A stretch of DNA of 64,000 bases from positions 23,246,899 through 23,310,898 of the forward strand of contig CM055111.1 in the NCBI GenBank assembly GCA_029204225.1, in the 5' to 3' direction. The DNA comes from Diphasiastrum complanatum (lineage: Eukaryota > Streptophyta > Lycopodiopsida > Lycopodiales > Lycopodiaceae). Shown here piece by piece: positions 1 through 9,596 of the stretch (position 1 is the first letter of the stretch; every line of letters begins with the position of its first letter). The notes beneath the pieces are model-generated. The model was not told where the DNA came from. It saw nothing but the letters and a program-made list of their open reading frames with translations, and ran no database searches. The position numbers and the translations under genes were made by a program.

Positions 1-793
1 TTTTATTGGGCGTCTGCAATCTCTCTCTCTCTCTCTCTCTCTCGGCCTGTGTCCAATTTCAAGATGCTGCGACGACGATAAATCTAAGGCTTTTCTAACT
101 CATATTCAATTCATTTTATTCCTGTGTTTTCATGGATTTTGAAGCGGGATTCGCAATATCATGATGCTGCATTGCGTTTTATCCCCTTGCATTCAAAGCC
201 ACATACAAAAGCAACAGCAGCTGCAGCTGCTGGGCTGCTACTGGGTAGACAGATATGAGAAGCAGAAAGCACATAGCTTCCTCTTTGAAAGATGACAATG
301 CTAGTTACTTATTTCTTGCTAAAGCAATTTAATGTTTTTCAGGATCGTATCTTGTGTATGAGCACTGACTGTTAGTTGCAAGCGGAAATTATGCTGTGCT
401 AACAATTCTTCCGGTTTGAGGCGTGAGTGCTAATGCGATGGATCAGTTGCTCAAATAAGATTTGCAAGAATACAAAAGATATGTAAGTTACAAGAAGCTC
501 TTATTCAAGGAGGCTAAATTATACAAAATATGACCACCGAAAGAAAAAGGTCGAAAGTGCAAGAAGCATTCAGAGGTATAAACAAGAAACCCAAATAGCT
601 GAGAGTGACATATTTAGCACACTAAGAGACAAGACACTCCAATCTTCGACACAGCATTGTTGAGATAAATAGAAAGAGATCATGAAAATTGCATCATGCT
701 GATTAGTATAAGGGAGATTCAAGTTTGATAGGAGGCTAATTTATGAAAAGCTTCTCCATCAAGTCAATTATATCATACAAGGACAAAGGAGAG

Positions 794-796
<3 letters not shown>
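1..796. other. Unassigned DNA, no gene seen
   Basis: No reading frame with recognisable protein similarity and no LTR signature were found on either strand. The segment starts with a short CT repeat (21-43). It lies upstream of the Cop1 gag and could hold the decayed 5' end of that element, but nothing here resembles the Cop1 LTR found at 8842-9542. Confidence 0.5.
21..43. repeat. (CT)n microsatellite
   Basis: Perfect CT dinucleotide run of about 23 bp. It is the shortest of several CT/GA tracts in the window. Confidence 0.95.
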
Positions 797-857
<61 letters not shown>

Positions 858-901
858 GGTTTTGTTTTGTTTTGTTTTGTTTTTTTTTTTTGGGGGGGGG
901 G
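797..901. repeat. (GA)30 tract followed by TTTTG repeats, poly-T and poly-G
   Basis: A perfect 60-bp GA run (797-856) is followed by about four TTTTG units (859-879), a run of about 12 T (880-891) and a run of 10 G (892-901). Several abutting simple repeats suggest slippage-driven growth. The Arg-Glu reading frame across it is a by-product of the repeat. Confidence 0.95.
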
Positions 902-1281
902 AATGGGTCATTTATCTATATTCTTTGCATCATAAATTAAACCTCCTCAACCCTCTTGCAAGTGATTTCATTATTTCATTATGTAGCAAAGTGAAGAAAA
1001 TAGTAAAACAACTAACTTGGAGAAAAAGAGATGTCCACCCATATTGAAACTCAAAGATCTTTCACTTTGTCAAGTGAAAAAATTGCTAACGTATAAATTT
1101 AGTTGCTAGTTCTTTTCTCAAGTAGTCAGCTTAGGCCACTAGAAAGCACAATCTCAAATACTTTGTGATTGTCCAACTAAATTAATTAGAATCAAATTTG
1201 AGTGAAACACTGCAAGTGTGAGACCTTTGTGAGTTTCAAGTCAATCAAATCTATTTCTTGTTTGTAGAAGTCACTAGTAAG
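902..1281 (+). other. Leader-like DNA upstream of Cop1 gag, no gene
   Basis: AT-rich non-coding sequence ending directly at the Cop1 gag start. It occupies the place of a Copia untranslated leader, but I see neither a primer-binding site nor the end of a 5' LTR, so the 5' end of Cop1 appears to be lost. Confidence 0.4.
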
Positions 1282-1657
1282 ATGAGATCTGCTGGAGCAT
1301 ACCTTCTAGAAGCTATTGAGAGATTGCATTATACAAATTATGCTATTTGGAAGGTTAGGATGGAGTCACTCTTGGTGCTCCAAGACCTTTATGAGTTCTT
1401 GATTGAGGATGAAGATGAAGCTCTAGGTGCACAAGACTTAGCTAGATACAAGAAGAGATCTAGGCTTGCACTTCATTGTGTGAAGATGAATGTGAGCAAT
1501 GATTTGTTGAGAGAGGTATCAGCATGTACTAGTGCTAAAGAGGCTTGGGAGTCTTTAAAATCATTCTATGAATCTAGTAATACTTCAAGAGTACTCATGC
1601 TTAGAAATCACATTTTGCAAAGCACGAGGAGAAGTGAGGAGAGTGCACAGGATTATG
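1282..1657 (+). pseudogene. Cop1 gag, N-terminal part (split by Cop2)
   Basis: This encodes the first 125 codons of a Copia Gag, the capsid-like protein of a retrotransposon particle. The ATG at 1282 is the first in frame and gives the usual start, MRSAGAYLLEAIERL. Family hallmarks follow: an xYAIWKVRMESLL stretch near residue 25, and KMNV then AKEAWESL near residues 70-95. The frame is open until the Cop2 LTR begins at 1658. After Cop2 the same frame resumes at 7523 (a Val codon made of base 1657 or its target-duplication copy at 7523 plus 7524-7525), so the interruption is purely the insertion. The stop just inside the LTR is not native. Related gag sequences occur in Cop2, Cop3 and Cop4. 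Identification as Copia gag is firm; function is lost. Confidence 0.9.
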
Positions 1658-2310
1658 TGTGAAAAATTGTCAACTAGTAGTATTTTCCTAACTTGAGATT
1701 TTGTAGGCCTATGGCCAAATAAAAGTTAGAGATAGGTTCATACATGTATGTAGAGGCCCAAAGTATGTGTACACTACTTTTGAGGTCACATTAATTAGAG
1801 GAGGTCGAGTGTGGAGCTCTTCTATTGGCTCATAATTTGGTGCATTCCTATTTGACCAAATTTCTAGGTATATGGGTGAATCCTATTGGACCCCAATTTT
1901 AGCCTATCATAAGACAAGTGGCCAAGAGGCACTATGGCTGCTATAAATAGCCATCTCCACGAGTATGTACACATCTCATTTTCATTCTATTGAATGAATG
2001 TTATGCTCTTTGAAGGTCCATCTTCTTCTCTCTCACTTTTTTGTTCATATCTTGCATTCTAGCCACTAGAATTGTGATTTCTTTGTTGCTATGGCTTCAC
2101 ACGTGTGAAATGCAGGTTGTAGGCTCTGAAGTACGGACAGGGACAGCAAGTTTCTGTTTGTGGAAGCTTATGATCAGATTTTGATGTTTAGTTGATGTTT
2201 AGTATGCTTAACATCACAATTTCTATCATTTTTTCAATCTAGATGTGCATAACTTCCATGGCCAAGATCTTTATGAAACTTTAGCATCTTTTGGATCTGA
2301 GTTTTTCACA
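1658..2310 (+). repeat. Cop2 5' LTR
   Basis: 653 bp with TG...CA ends and a longer inverted terminal match (TGTGAAAA/TTTTCACA). It holds a TATA box at 1942-1949, a pyrimidine-rich stretch downstream (about 2020-2050), and the palindrome TTCACACGTGTGAA at 2096-2109 followed by AGTACGG. It should supply the promoter and transcription start for the Cop2 RNA. Confidence 0.96.
1942..1949 (+). promoter_or_regulatory. TATA box of Cop2 5' LTR
   Basis: TATAAATA in the context GCTATAAATAGCC, 285 bp into the LTR. The same sequence is at 7150-7157 in the 3' LTR, where it could drive read-out into flanking Cop1 DNA. The call rests on motif and position only. Confidence 0.75.
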
Positions 2311-2323
2311 TGGTATCAGAGCA
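2311..2323 (+). other. Cop2 primer-binding site
   Basis: TGGTATCAGAGCA directly abuts the LTR end. It is the standard Copia site complementary to the 3' end of initiator methionine tRNA, which primes minus-strand DNA synthesis. Confidence 0.92.
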
Positions 2324-2919
2324 TTAGGCGGCCAAATGTGCAGGTTTTGCCAGATTTAGAAGAGATTTGTGGGCGAGTTTGCTTTTGTAGCATTCCAATC
2401 AAGTTTCTAGCTAAAAATCTTGTTGATTTATGTGTAGAAATTGGATCTTTGTGATCAAAACATCATTTGTATGCATTTCAATTGAAGTAGGGCGAATTCC
2501 CTCTGTACTTATCAGAATAAGGAGACAAAAATTGTTTTGGAAAGAGGGAGATGCAAGATCCAACAAGATCCTATTAGTTTTCCATTCTAGCATATAGTTT
2601 TTTGATTCAATTTCTTGCTTCTTCATGTCAAAAACTTCAAAATTGATGTAACCCTCTGATTTTCAGTTTGCTGAATGATTCAAGAGTGTATTTCAATCTT
2701 AGGAGTGAGGGAAAAGCAAGTATATTGAGGTTTGGTCTTGGTTTGATCAAGAAATCATAAAACTAGTGGCTAAAATTGAGGAAAAAGTGAGGAAAAGAGA
2801 GAAAAAGTAAGGTTTTAGGTTCCAAATCTTTGTGATTTCTTCTTGTGTTTCATTTGTTGATTCAAGAGAGTGCTTAGTGCATTGGAACAGGTCAAAGATC
2901 AGAGATCAATCATTGCAAC
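2324..2919 (+). other. Cop2 untranslated leader
   Basis: About 600 bp between primer-binding site and gag start. No other frame of interest was found. Its last 100 bases (from about 2815) resemble 23940-24054, which marks the latter as the relic of a related element. Confidence 0.8.
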
Positions 2920-5900
2920 ATGGCTACAAATGGAGGCTACATGTTGGAAAGCAATGATAGGCTTACCTCCCTCAACTATTCTACTTGGAAAGTAAGGATG
3001 GAGTCTTTGCTTGAGATGAATGAGTTGATGGATATTGTTGTAGGTGTGGAGGAGAGACCTTTGGCACCTCAAGAACAATTGAGGTATGACAAGAGGGCAA
3101 AGAAAGCCCTTCACATGATCAAGATGAATGTGACAAATGAGCTTATCAAAGAGGTTGGTAAGTGCACATCATCTAGTGAAGCTTGGGAAGCCTTGAAGAA
3201 GGTTTATGAATCCAAGTCTACTTCTAGAGTGTTGACTTTAAGAAGGCAAATCTTTTCTTGTATGCAAAAGAAGAGTGAGAATGGACATGCTTTTGTTTTG
3301 AGAGTTAAAGCATTGAATGATGAGTTAGCATGCATTAATGATGGCATAAATAATGAGGAGCTTGTTCAAGTGATTCTCAATGGCTTGTTGGATGATCATG
3401 CTAATCTTGTTCAAAGTTATGCTATCCAAAAATGTTTACCAAGTGTTGGAGACTTGCAAGAGGTCTTGTTGGCTGAAGAATTCAGGTTGCAAGCAAGAGT
3501 GGGAGCATCTTCTACATCTCAAGGAGGAGAAGAGGAGGCAATGTTCTCTAAAGGCAAGTTCAAGGGCAAAGGTAAAAGCAATTGGTCTAAAGGGCAAGAC
3601 CAAGGTGAGCACTCTACTTTTGGCAAAAAGAAGGATAGATCTAAGCTAAAATGTTTCTATTGTGGAGTCAAAGGGCATTTTGCTAGTGATTGTTTTAAGA
3701 AAAAGAGGGATCAAGGGGAAAAGCAAACCAATCTAACTATTGATGAGGGTGGGGATGAGCTTCTTTCAAATGATGCTTTTGTTATGTCATCTTGCTTGTT
3801 GGCTAATCATGGAGACATTGATCCTTGGTGGATTGATAGTGGAGCCACTTCTCATATGACATATCATAAAGAGTATTTTTCATCTTTAATGGCATTTGAT
3901 GGTGATAGGAAGGTAATCTATACCGCAAATGATGGTGAGTGTGCAATCAAGGGGATTGGCACAATTCCTATTTCACTTTCTACAAATAGGAATATAGAAT
4001 TGAAAGATGTTTTGCTCATTCCATCCATTACCAAGAACTTACTTAGTGTAAGCCAAATGCTTGACAAAGGATTCAAAGTTGAGTTTGATGGTGATGCTTG
4101 CTTGATCAAAAAGGGGTGTAGTATCATTGCAAAAGGGAAAAGGCAAGGGAAATTGTTCAAGCTTGATGCATGTGTTGTTGCTAACCAAGTTGGATGCATG
4201 GCAAATGAACAAATGTCAATTCAAGAGGTATGGCATAAAAGGATGGGACATCTCAACTACAAGGCCTTGGAGGTAATAGCCAAAAAGGAGGTAGTAAGGG
4301 GACTTCCCAAGTCTCTTACTTGCTTGAATCATGTTTGTGAAGAATGTGCTTTGTCTAAATCACATAGATTGCCATATACTAGATCTATATCTAGATCTAA
4401 GATGCCTTTTTCTCTCTTGCATTCGGATATTCATGGTGTTACTACAATTAGCAATGGAGGTGCTAAGATGTATGTAACTTTCATTGATGATTTTAGTAGA
4501 TTTTGTTGGGTTTATCTACTAAAGAGCAAGGATGAGGTGTTTGATGTGTTTGTCAAGTTCAAAGTTGCTATTGAGACTCAATTTACAACCAAAATCAAAT
4601 GCTTGAGGAGCGACAATGGTGGTGAATACATTTCTAACAAATTCAAAGCCTTTTGCGATGAGCATGGGATCAAGAGGGAGTACACATGTCCAAGAACACC
4701 ACAACAAAATGGAGTGGCCGAGAGGAAGAATAGAACCTTGTGTGAGAGTGCAAAGGCAATGAGATTGAATGCTAATCTTCCTAAACCTTTTTGGAGTGAT
4801 GCTTTGTTGTGTGCAAATTTCCTATGCAATAGATGGCCAAGTGTTGTATTGGAAGGAAAAACCCCTTTTGAAGCTTTGTTTGGTACGAAGCCTAATGTCA
4901 AGTTTCTAAGAACTTTTGGATGCATTTGCTACTTCAACATTACTCTTGATGATAGAACTAAGGAGGATCCATCTTCAAGAAAGGGCATTTTTGTTGGTTA
5001 TAGTGAAGTAAGCAAAGCATATAGGATTTATGTTCCTTCAATCAAGAAAGTGTTCACAAGTAGGGATGTCATTTTTTATGAAGGTAACATTCCAAAAGTT
5101 GTTTCAAGTGATGATGGTGTTGTTGCAACTAATGTGCTTGATGACAATGGAGTTGATGACACATTGGATGTGGATGTTGAAGAAGCCTCTTCAAGTCAAA
5201 TTCCAAGGAGAACTCCAAGGCATAAAGTGAAACCCTCAAGGCTCACTTATGATGGCAAAGGTAAGCAAGTGGTGGATGGATCCAACTATGCTTTCCTAAC
5301 TTCTTTTGATGTACCTTCATGTGTAGATGAAGCAAGGCAAGAAGAGGAATGGATCCAAGCAATGGATCTTGAGTTTGAAGCACTTATGAAGAACAACACA
5401 TGGAGATTGGTGGAGCTTCCAAAGGGCAAAAGTGCAATTGGATGCAAATGGATCTTCAAGGTAAAGACAAATCAAGATGGATCTATCAACAAGTTGAAGG
5501 CAAGGTTGGTGGCTAAAGGTTATGCTCAAGAGCATGGCATTGACTATGAGGAAACCTTTGCACCCGTGGCAAAGATGGTGAGCATAAGAGTAATCATTTC
5601 CCTTGCAACTCTTTATGGATGGGATCTTTGGCAATTAGACATTTCTAATGCTTTCTTGAATGGTGATCTTGAAGAGGAAGTCTACATGGAGCAACCCGAG
5701 AGCTATGTTTCTCATAGCAAGCCTAATCATGTGTGTTTTCTACAAAAAAGTTTGTATGGTCTTAAGCAAGCACCAAGGAGTTGGTATGCTAGGCTTAACT
5801 CTTTTCTACTTTCTCAAAACTTCACTATGAGTGAGTATGATCATTCACTTTACTTTAGAATTAGTGCTAATGATGTTACAATCCTTCTAATTTATGTGGA

Positions 5901-6870
5901 TGACATTATTTTAAGTGGAGGGAACAAGGAAGATATAGAAGATATCAAGAAAGCACTAAAAAAGGAATTTGAAGTGCATGATCTTGGTCTTTTGAGCTAT
6001 ATCTTAGGAATAGAAGTAATTAGAACTTCTCAAATCACTTTTATTTCACAAGAGAAGTATGCTATTTCTATTCTCAATAGATTTCATATGGTAGATGCAA
6101 ATCCTATTGATACACCTATGGAATCACATGTAAAGCTAACTATAAGAGGTAATGAAAGATCCTTCGAGGACATTACTCTCTATAGGAAGCTAATAGGTTC
6201 TCTTATATATCTAACCATCACAAGACCTGATTTATCTTATTGTGTTGGTAGATTAAGCCAATTCATGCAAGATCCTAGCATAGAACATTGGAAACTAGGA
6301 AAGAGGATCTTGAGATACATCTCGGGAACAAAAGATTTTGGCATTGTTTATAGAGGCTCATCACCTAACTTATTTGGTTTTTCAGATTCAGATTTTGCAG
6401 GAGACCTTATGGATAGAAAATCCATAAATGCACATGCTATTTTCATAGGTGATGGAGCTATCTCATGGATGTCGAAGAAACAAGCAACTATATCACTTTC
6501 TTCTAGTGAGGCCGAGTACAAAGCTTTGACATCATGCACAAAGGAGATGGTGTGGATCAAGAGGATGATTATGGAGCTTCATTTGCTGGATTTTTCAGAG
6601 AGTCCAATCATCTTTTGTGACAACCTTTCAGCCCAAAGTCTAGCAAGCAATCCGGTTTTCCATGCAAGGAGCAAACATATCGAGGTGGCTTACCATTTTG
6701 TGAGAGAACAAGTGTTGGCAAAAGAGATCAAGCTTGAACATGTCCCATCAAAGGAATGTGTGGCTGATATCTTTACCAAAGCATTGGGAAAGGACTTATT
6801 TTTCAAGCATAGAACAAGTCTTGGTGTACTTTCTAAATCTATGCTAAAACTAGTTGAAGAGGGAGTGTGA
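2920..6870 (+). CDS. Cop2 Gag-Pol polyprotein (intact, 1316 codons)
   Basis: Single open frame encoding all Copia proteins. Order by residue: Gag (about 1-240, with the YSTWKVRMESLL signature), one CCHC zinc knuckle (245-258, C-x2-C-x4-H-x4-C), aspartic protease with D306-S-G, the His/Cys zinc-binding pre-integrase region (H439 to C473-x2-C), integrase core with D503, D565 and E601 (35 residues between the last two, as the family requires), reverse transcriptase with YVDD at 992-995, and RNase H with D1156/D1158, E1197/E1199 and D1234. No in-frame stop or frameshift. The start is the first ATG after the leader and gives the normal Gag N-terminus (MATNGGYML). The last codon and the stop (6866-6870) overlap the first bases of the 3' LTR. 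Everything appears catalytically complete, so the product is probably functional; that last step is inference. Confidence 0.97.
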   Translation: MATNGGYMLESNDRLTSLNYSTWKVRMESLLEMNELMDIVVGVEERPLAPQEQLRYDKRAKKALHMIKMNVTNELIKEVGKCTSSSEAWEALKKVYESKSTSRVLTLRRQIFSCMQKKSENGHAFVLRVKALNDELACINDGINNEELVQVILNGLLDDHANLVQSYAIQKCLPSVGDLQEVLLAEEFRLQARVGASSTSQGGEEEAMFSKGKFKGKGKSNWSKGQDQGEHSTFGKKKDRSKLKCFYCGVKGHFASDCFKKKRDQGEKQTNLTIDEGGDELLSNDAFVMSSCLLANHGDIDPWWIDSGATSHMTYHKEYFSSLMAFDGDRKVIYTANDGECAIKGIGTIPISLSTNRNIELKDVLLIPSITKNLLSVSQMLDKGFKVEFDGDACLIKKGCSIIAKGKRQGKLFKLDACVVANQVGCMANEQMSIQEVWHKRMGHLNYKALEVIAKKEVVRGLPKSLTCLNHVCEECALSKSHRLPYTRSISRSKMPFSLLHSDIHGVTTISNGGAKMYVTFIDDFSRFCWVYLLKSKDEVFDVFVKFKVAIETQFTTKIKCLRSDNGGEYISNKFKAFCDEHGIKREYTCPRTPQQNGVAERKNRTLCESAKAMRLNANLPKPFWSDALLCANFLCNRWPSVVLEGKTPFEALFGTKPNVKFLRTFGCICYFNITLDDRTKEDPSSRKGIFVGYSEVSKAYRIYVPSIKKVFTSRDVIFYEGNIPKVVSSDDGVVATNVLDDNGVDDTLDVDVEEASSSQIPRRTPRHKVKPSRLTYDGKGKQVVDGSNYAFLTSFDVPSCVDEARQEEEWIQAMDLEFEALMKNNTWRLVELPKGKSAIGCKWIFKVKTNQDGSINKLKARLVAKGYAQEHGIDYEETFAPVAKMVSIRVIISLATLYGWDLWQLDISNAFLNGDLEEEVYMEQPESYVSHSKPNHVCFLQKSLYGLKQAPRSWYARLNSFLLSQNFTMSEYDHSLYFRISANDVTILLIYVDDIILSGGNKEDIEDIKKALKKEFEVHDLGLLSYILGIEVIRTSQITFISQEKYAISILNRFHMVDANPIDTPMESHVKLTIRGNERSFEDITLYRKLIGSLIYLTITRPDLSYCVGRLSQFMQDPSIEHWKLGKRILRYISGTKDFGIVYRGSSPNLFGFSDSDFAGDLMDRKSINAHAIFIGDGAISWMSKKQATISLSSSEAEYKALTSCTKEMVWIKRMIMELHLLDFSESPIIFCDNLSAQSLASNPVFHARSKHIEVAYHFVREQVLAKEIKLEHVPSKECVADIFTKALGKDLFFKHRTSLGVLSKSMLKLVEEGV
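6853..6865 (+). other. Cop2 polypurine tract
   Basis: GTTGAAGAGGGAG immediately before the 3' LTR start (TGTGAAAA). This purine-rich stretch is the expected primer for plus-strand DNA synthesis. Here it also encodes the last residues of Gag-Pol. Confidence 0.8.
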
Positions 6871-7518
6871 AAAATTGTCAACTAGTAGTATTTTCCTAAC
6901 TTGAGATTTTGTAGGCCTATGGCCAAATAAAAGTTAGAGATAGGTTCATACATGTATGTAGAGGCCCAAAGTATGTGTACACTACTTTTGAGGTCACATT
7001 AATTAGAGGAGGTCGAGTGTGGAGCTCTTCTATTGGCTCATAATTTGGTGCATTCCTATTTGACCAAATTTCTAGGTATATGGGTGAATCCTATTGGACC
7101 CCAATTTTAGCCTATCATAAGACAAGTGGCCAAGAGGCACTATGGCTGCTATAAATAGCCATCTCCACGAGTATGTACACATCTCATTTTCATTCTATTG
7201 AATGAATGTTATGCTCTTTGAAGGTCCATCTTCTTCTCTCTCACTTTTTTGTTCATATCTTGCATTCTAGCCACTAGAATTGTGATTTCTTTGTTGCTAT
7301 GGCTTCACACGTGTGAAATGCAGGTTGTAGGCTCTGAAGTACGGACAGGGACAGCAAGTTTCTGTTTGTGGAAGCTTATGATCAGATTTTGATGTTTAGT
7401 TGATGTTTAGTATGCTTAACATCACAATTTCTATCATTTTTTCAATCTAGATGTGCATAACTTCCATGGCCAAGATCTTTATGAAACTTTAGCATCTTTT
7501 GGATCTGAGTTTTTCACA
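6866..7518 (+). repeat. Cop2 3' LTR
   Basis: 653 bp, identical by eye to 1658-2310, offset exactly 5208 bp. Copies of the TATA box (7150-7157) and of the palindrome (7304-7317) are present. Confidence 0.96.
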
Positions 7519-7523
7519 TTATG
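7519..7523. repeat. Cop2 target-site duplication
   Basis: TTATG follows the 3' LTR and matches TTATG at 1653-1657 before the 5' LTR. Removing the element plus one copy restores the Cop1 gag frame. Confidence 0.97.
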
Positions 7524-7771
7524 TATTTAGAATCAAGTCTCTAAATAGGGAGTTGGCTTTCATTGGAGAGAAGATTCATGATGGAGAGCTTGTACAAATT
7601 GTTCTTAATGGCCTAGGAGATGACTTTGCAAATTTGGTCCAAAGTTTTGCCATCCAAGACACTTTGCCAACTATAGAAAAACTTCACTATGTGTTAGTGG
7701 CTGAAGAGTGTAGGATGCTCCATGCAAAATCTAGGATAAGTTGGAAGCTAGAATTGCTTTTGAAAGAATGA
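7524..7771 (+). pseudogene. Cop1 gag, C-terminal part
   Basis: Continuation of the Cop1 Gag after the Cop2 insertion, with the usual FRIKSLNRELAF, ELVQIVLNGL, FANLVQSFAIQ and VLVAEECRM stretches of Copia Gag. The frame closes at 7771 without reaching a zinc knuckle. The next open frame (7741-8631) overlaps it in another phase, so there is a frameshift at about 7740. The segment before 7524 belongs to the Cop2 LTR. Firmly Copia Gag; not functional as it stands. Confidence 0.88.
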
Positions 7772-8631
7772 GCTTGGCAAAGGAGGAGATCTTGGAAAAG
7801 TGTGATCTTGCTTGCATTGAGGAGGAGCATCAAAAGGAGGAAGATCTTGAGGATCAGCCTCAAAGCATGAGATTTCCAAGGGAGTCCTCAATGACAATGG
7901 CCGAGTCATCAAATTGCATGCAAATTGTCCATTTAAGTGTGCATCTTGCAAGGTTGGTGAGCATTAGAAAGTCTACTATCTTTGAATACTTTTTGGAAAG
8001 CATTAGTAGACATGAGGTGACTTGTTTCTTACCTTTAAGATTCATGGTGTTTATTACTTTGTATGACAAGACAATGAAATGGGATGCTTTGAAATCTACA
8101 TTTGTTGTTGATAAAGCAATTTCATTGGATAACTATTTTTGTAATAGTTTGAATAGAGTCATAAAAGATGAAACCTCTTCTGTGGAAATCTTTGGGTCCA
8201 TATGCGTTGAGCATGATCATTTCAATGTAAGGACCAAAGATTATCCTATTTCAATGATAGGAACAATGGTAGTGTTTTGCTCTTCAAGTAGAGATTGTAG
8301 AATCAACTTGTTTTCCACCAAAGAATTTGTCAATGGTGGAAATGTGATCTTTCAAGAGTTGGAAATTTGTAAACCTGAAGAAGCACCTTTGAATCAACAC
8401 CTTATTCAATTCATTGATTTTTTGGAGTCAAGTCAAGTGGAGGATCAAGCTCTAGACCCGAGGACTCCAAGAAGAACCTTGAGTATCAAGATGGAGCCAT
8501 CTAGGCTCAATCATATGGATCAAGCAAGGCAAGTTGTCTTTGGAAACATTATGTATGCACTTAATAGTTTAATTGATGTATCTTCAAGTGCACAAAATGC
8601 CTTGGAATCCATGGCTTGGCATGATGTATAG
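7741..8631 (+). pseudogene. Cop1 divergent post-gag frame (297 codons)
   Basis: A long stop-free frame without an ATG at its 5' end (first ATG at 7768), just after Cop1 gag in another phase. Most of it is not obviously related to anything. Its second half aligns weakly by eye with the region between integrase and reverse transcriptase of Cop2: an FGSIC stretch, then VIFQE, then RTPRRT, EPSRL, and a region ending in ESMAW. Protease, integrase catalytic residues and the reverse transcriptase core are missing. I infer an internally deleted, non-autonomous Copia whose remaining pol frame stayed open. It could instead be a chance open frame; no function is assigned. Confidence 0.6.
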
Positions 8632-8841
8632 TTTTTGAAGTGTGCTACATGTATATAGACACATTTGTGGAACATCTTGTAAGGGATCCTTTAAGAGGTG
8701 GTGAAAGATACTTCATGGACATCATTCTCTATTGGAGTCTCAAAAGTTCCTTGTTTGTAGCTGGATTTTTTAGACACTTCTAAAGCATTCACTCATCTAG
8801 CAAGAGAGTTGTAAATAGATCAAGCTAAATCTGAGGAGGAG
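8632..8841 (+). other. Cop1 RNase H-region remnant and polypurine tract
   Basis: Short degraded coding traces remain, such as a stretch at about 8706-8755 reading like the RSFEDITLYRKLIGSL region of Cop2 with many changes. It ends with the purine run CTGAGGAGGAG directly before the Cop1 3' LTR. Confidence 0.55.
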
Positions 8842-9542
8842 TGTGAAGAATTGCCAAAAATTGGCAAATCTAGCTTGATAAAAAACCATGAAGAATAGTG
8901 TAAATTTTGTACATAATTGGGTTCCACACATGTATGGCCAAAATGCCACGTGTCAACCCACTCCTAATGTAGGTTAGGTCAAGTCAAGAGAGTTGGTCAT
9001 GTCTATTTGGTGGTCATCCCTACTTTATAAGACCTACACCTAAGTTTAAGGCGAAAATTTGACCAACTAGCTACCTACCAAGCATAACTCTAGGATCTAG
9101 GCTAGGGTTTCATTTTAGGGCAAGAAGAGTGAGTTAACTTCCTTATTACATGCTGGAAATCCACCTAACTTCAAGAAGGAAGTCAAATTTGCTATGTATT
9201 CCAAGCTCCCATAGTGAGAAGATAGAATATTTTTGGAGCTCATTGGCAATCTCAAGCTAGTTCACTATGTACATTGAGTTTTTGTGATCCAAATGCAACC
9301 AAATCAGTTTCTACTTGTTTCTCAGGTTGAAGGCTGTACTACAGCCTGTAGTACACATGTGTGGGCTCGGATTTCAATGTTGATTAATGCTTTTGATTTT
9401 TGATGCTTGCTGTTTGTCAAATTGCCAATCTAGATCAACTTTTTTGTGTCTAGTTTTTTGATAGATTGTTAAGCAAGCATCCAATCACTCTTGTGGATCT
9501 TTTGTAGATCCATTTATGGTCCTAAAGTACAGTACTCTCACA
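8842..9542 (+). repeat. Cop1 3' LTR (probable)
   Basis: About 701 bp from TGTGAAGAATTGCC to CTCTCACA, bounded on the left by a polypurine tract. A TATA-like TTTATAAG lies near 9033. A GTAC/CACATGTG-rich stretch (about 9335-9362) replaces the CACACGTGTG palindrome of other Copia LTRs here. The right end is chosen because TCACA mirrors the initial TGTGA. No matching 5' LTR exists in the window. Confidence 0.7.
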
Positions 9543-9596
9543 GCGATTTCGTGTCTTGATATGATATGACCCAATATCATGCCATGTGTCACCCAA

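Larger units (their letters stand above)
1658..7518 (+). mobile_element. Cop2: complete Ty1/Copia LTR retrotransposon
   Basis: A 5861-bp element with two 653-bp LTRs (1658-2310, 6866-7518), identical as far as I can read them. Both run from TGTGAAAA to TTTTCACA. A Copia primer-binding site directly follows the 5' LTR, a purine-rich tract directly precedes the 3' LTR, and a TTATG target duplication flanks the element (1653-1657, 7519-7523). The single long frame (2920-6870) carries gag, protease, integrase, reverse transcriptase and RNase H in Copia order. Matching LTRs and an open frame indicate a very recent insertion. It sits inside the gag of Cop1. Autonomy is inferred; transcription cannot be judged from DNA. 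Confidence 0.97.

Noticed and set aside
743-940. Arg-Glu repeat frame over the GA tract
   Set aside because: Coding potential comes entirely from the dinucleotide repeat; the same applies to 11187-11390, 24060-24255 and 30828-31233.
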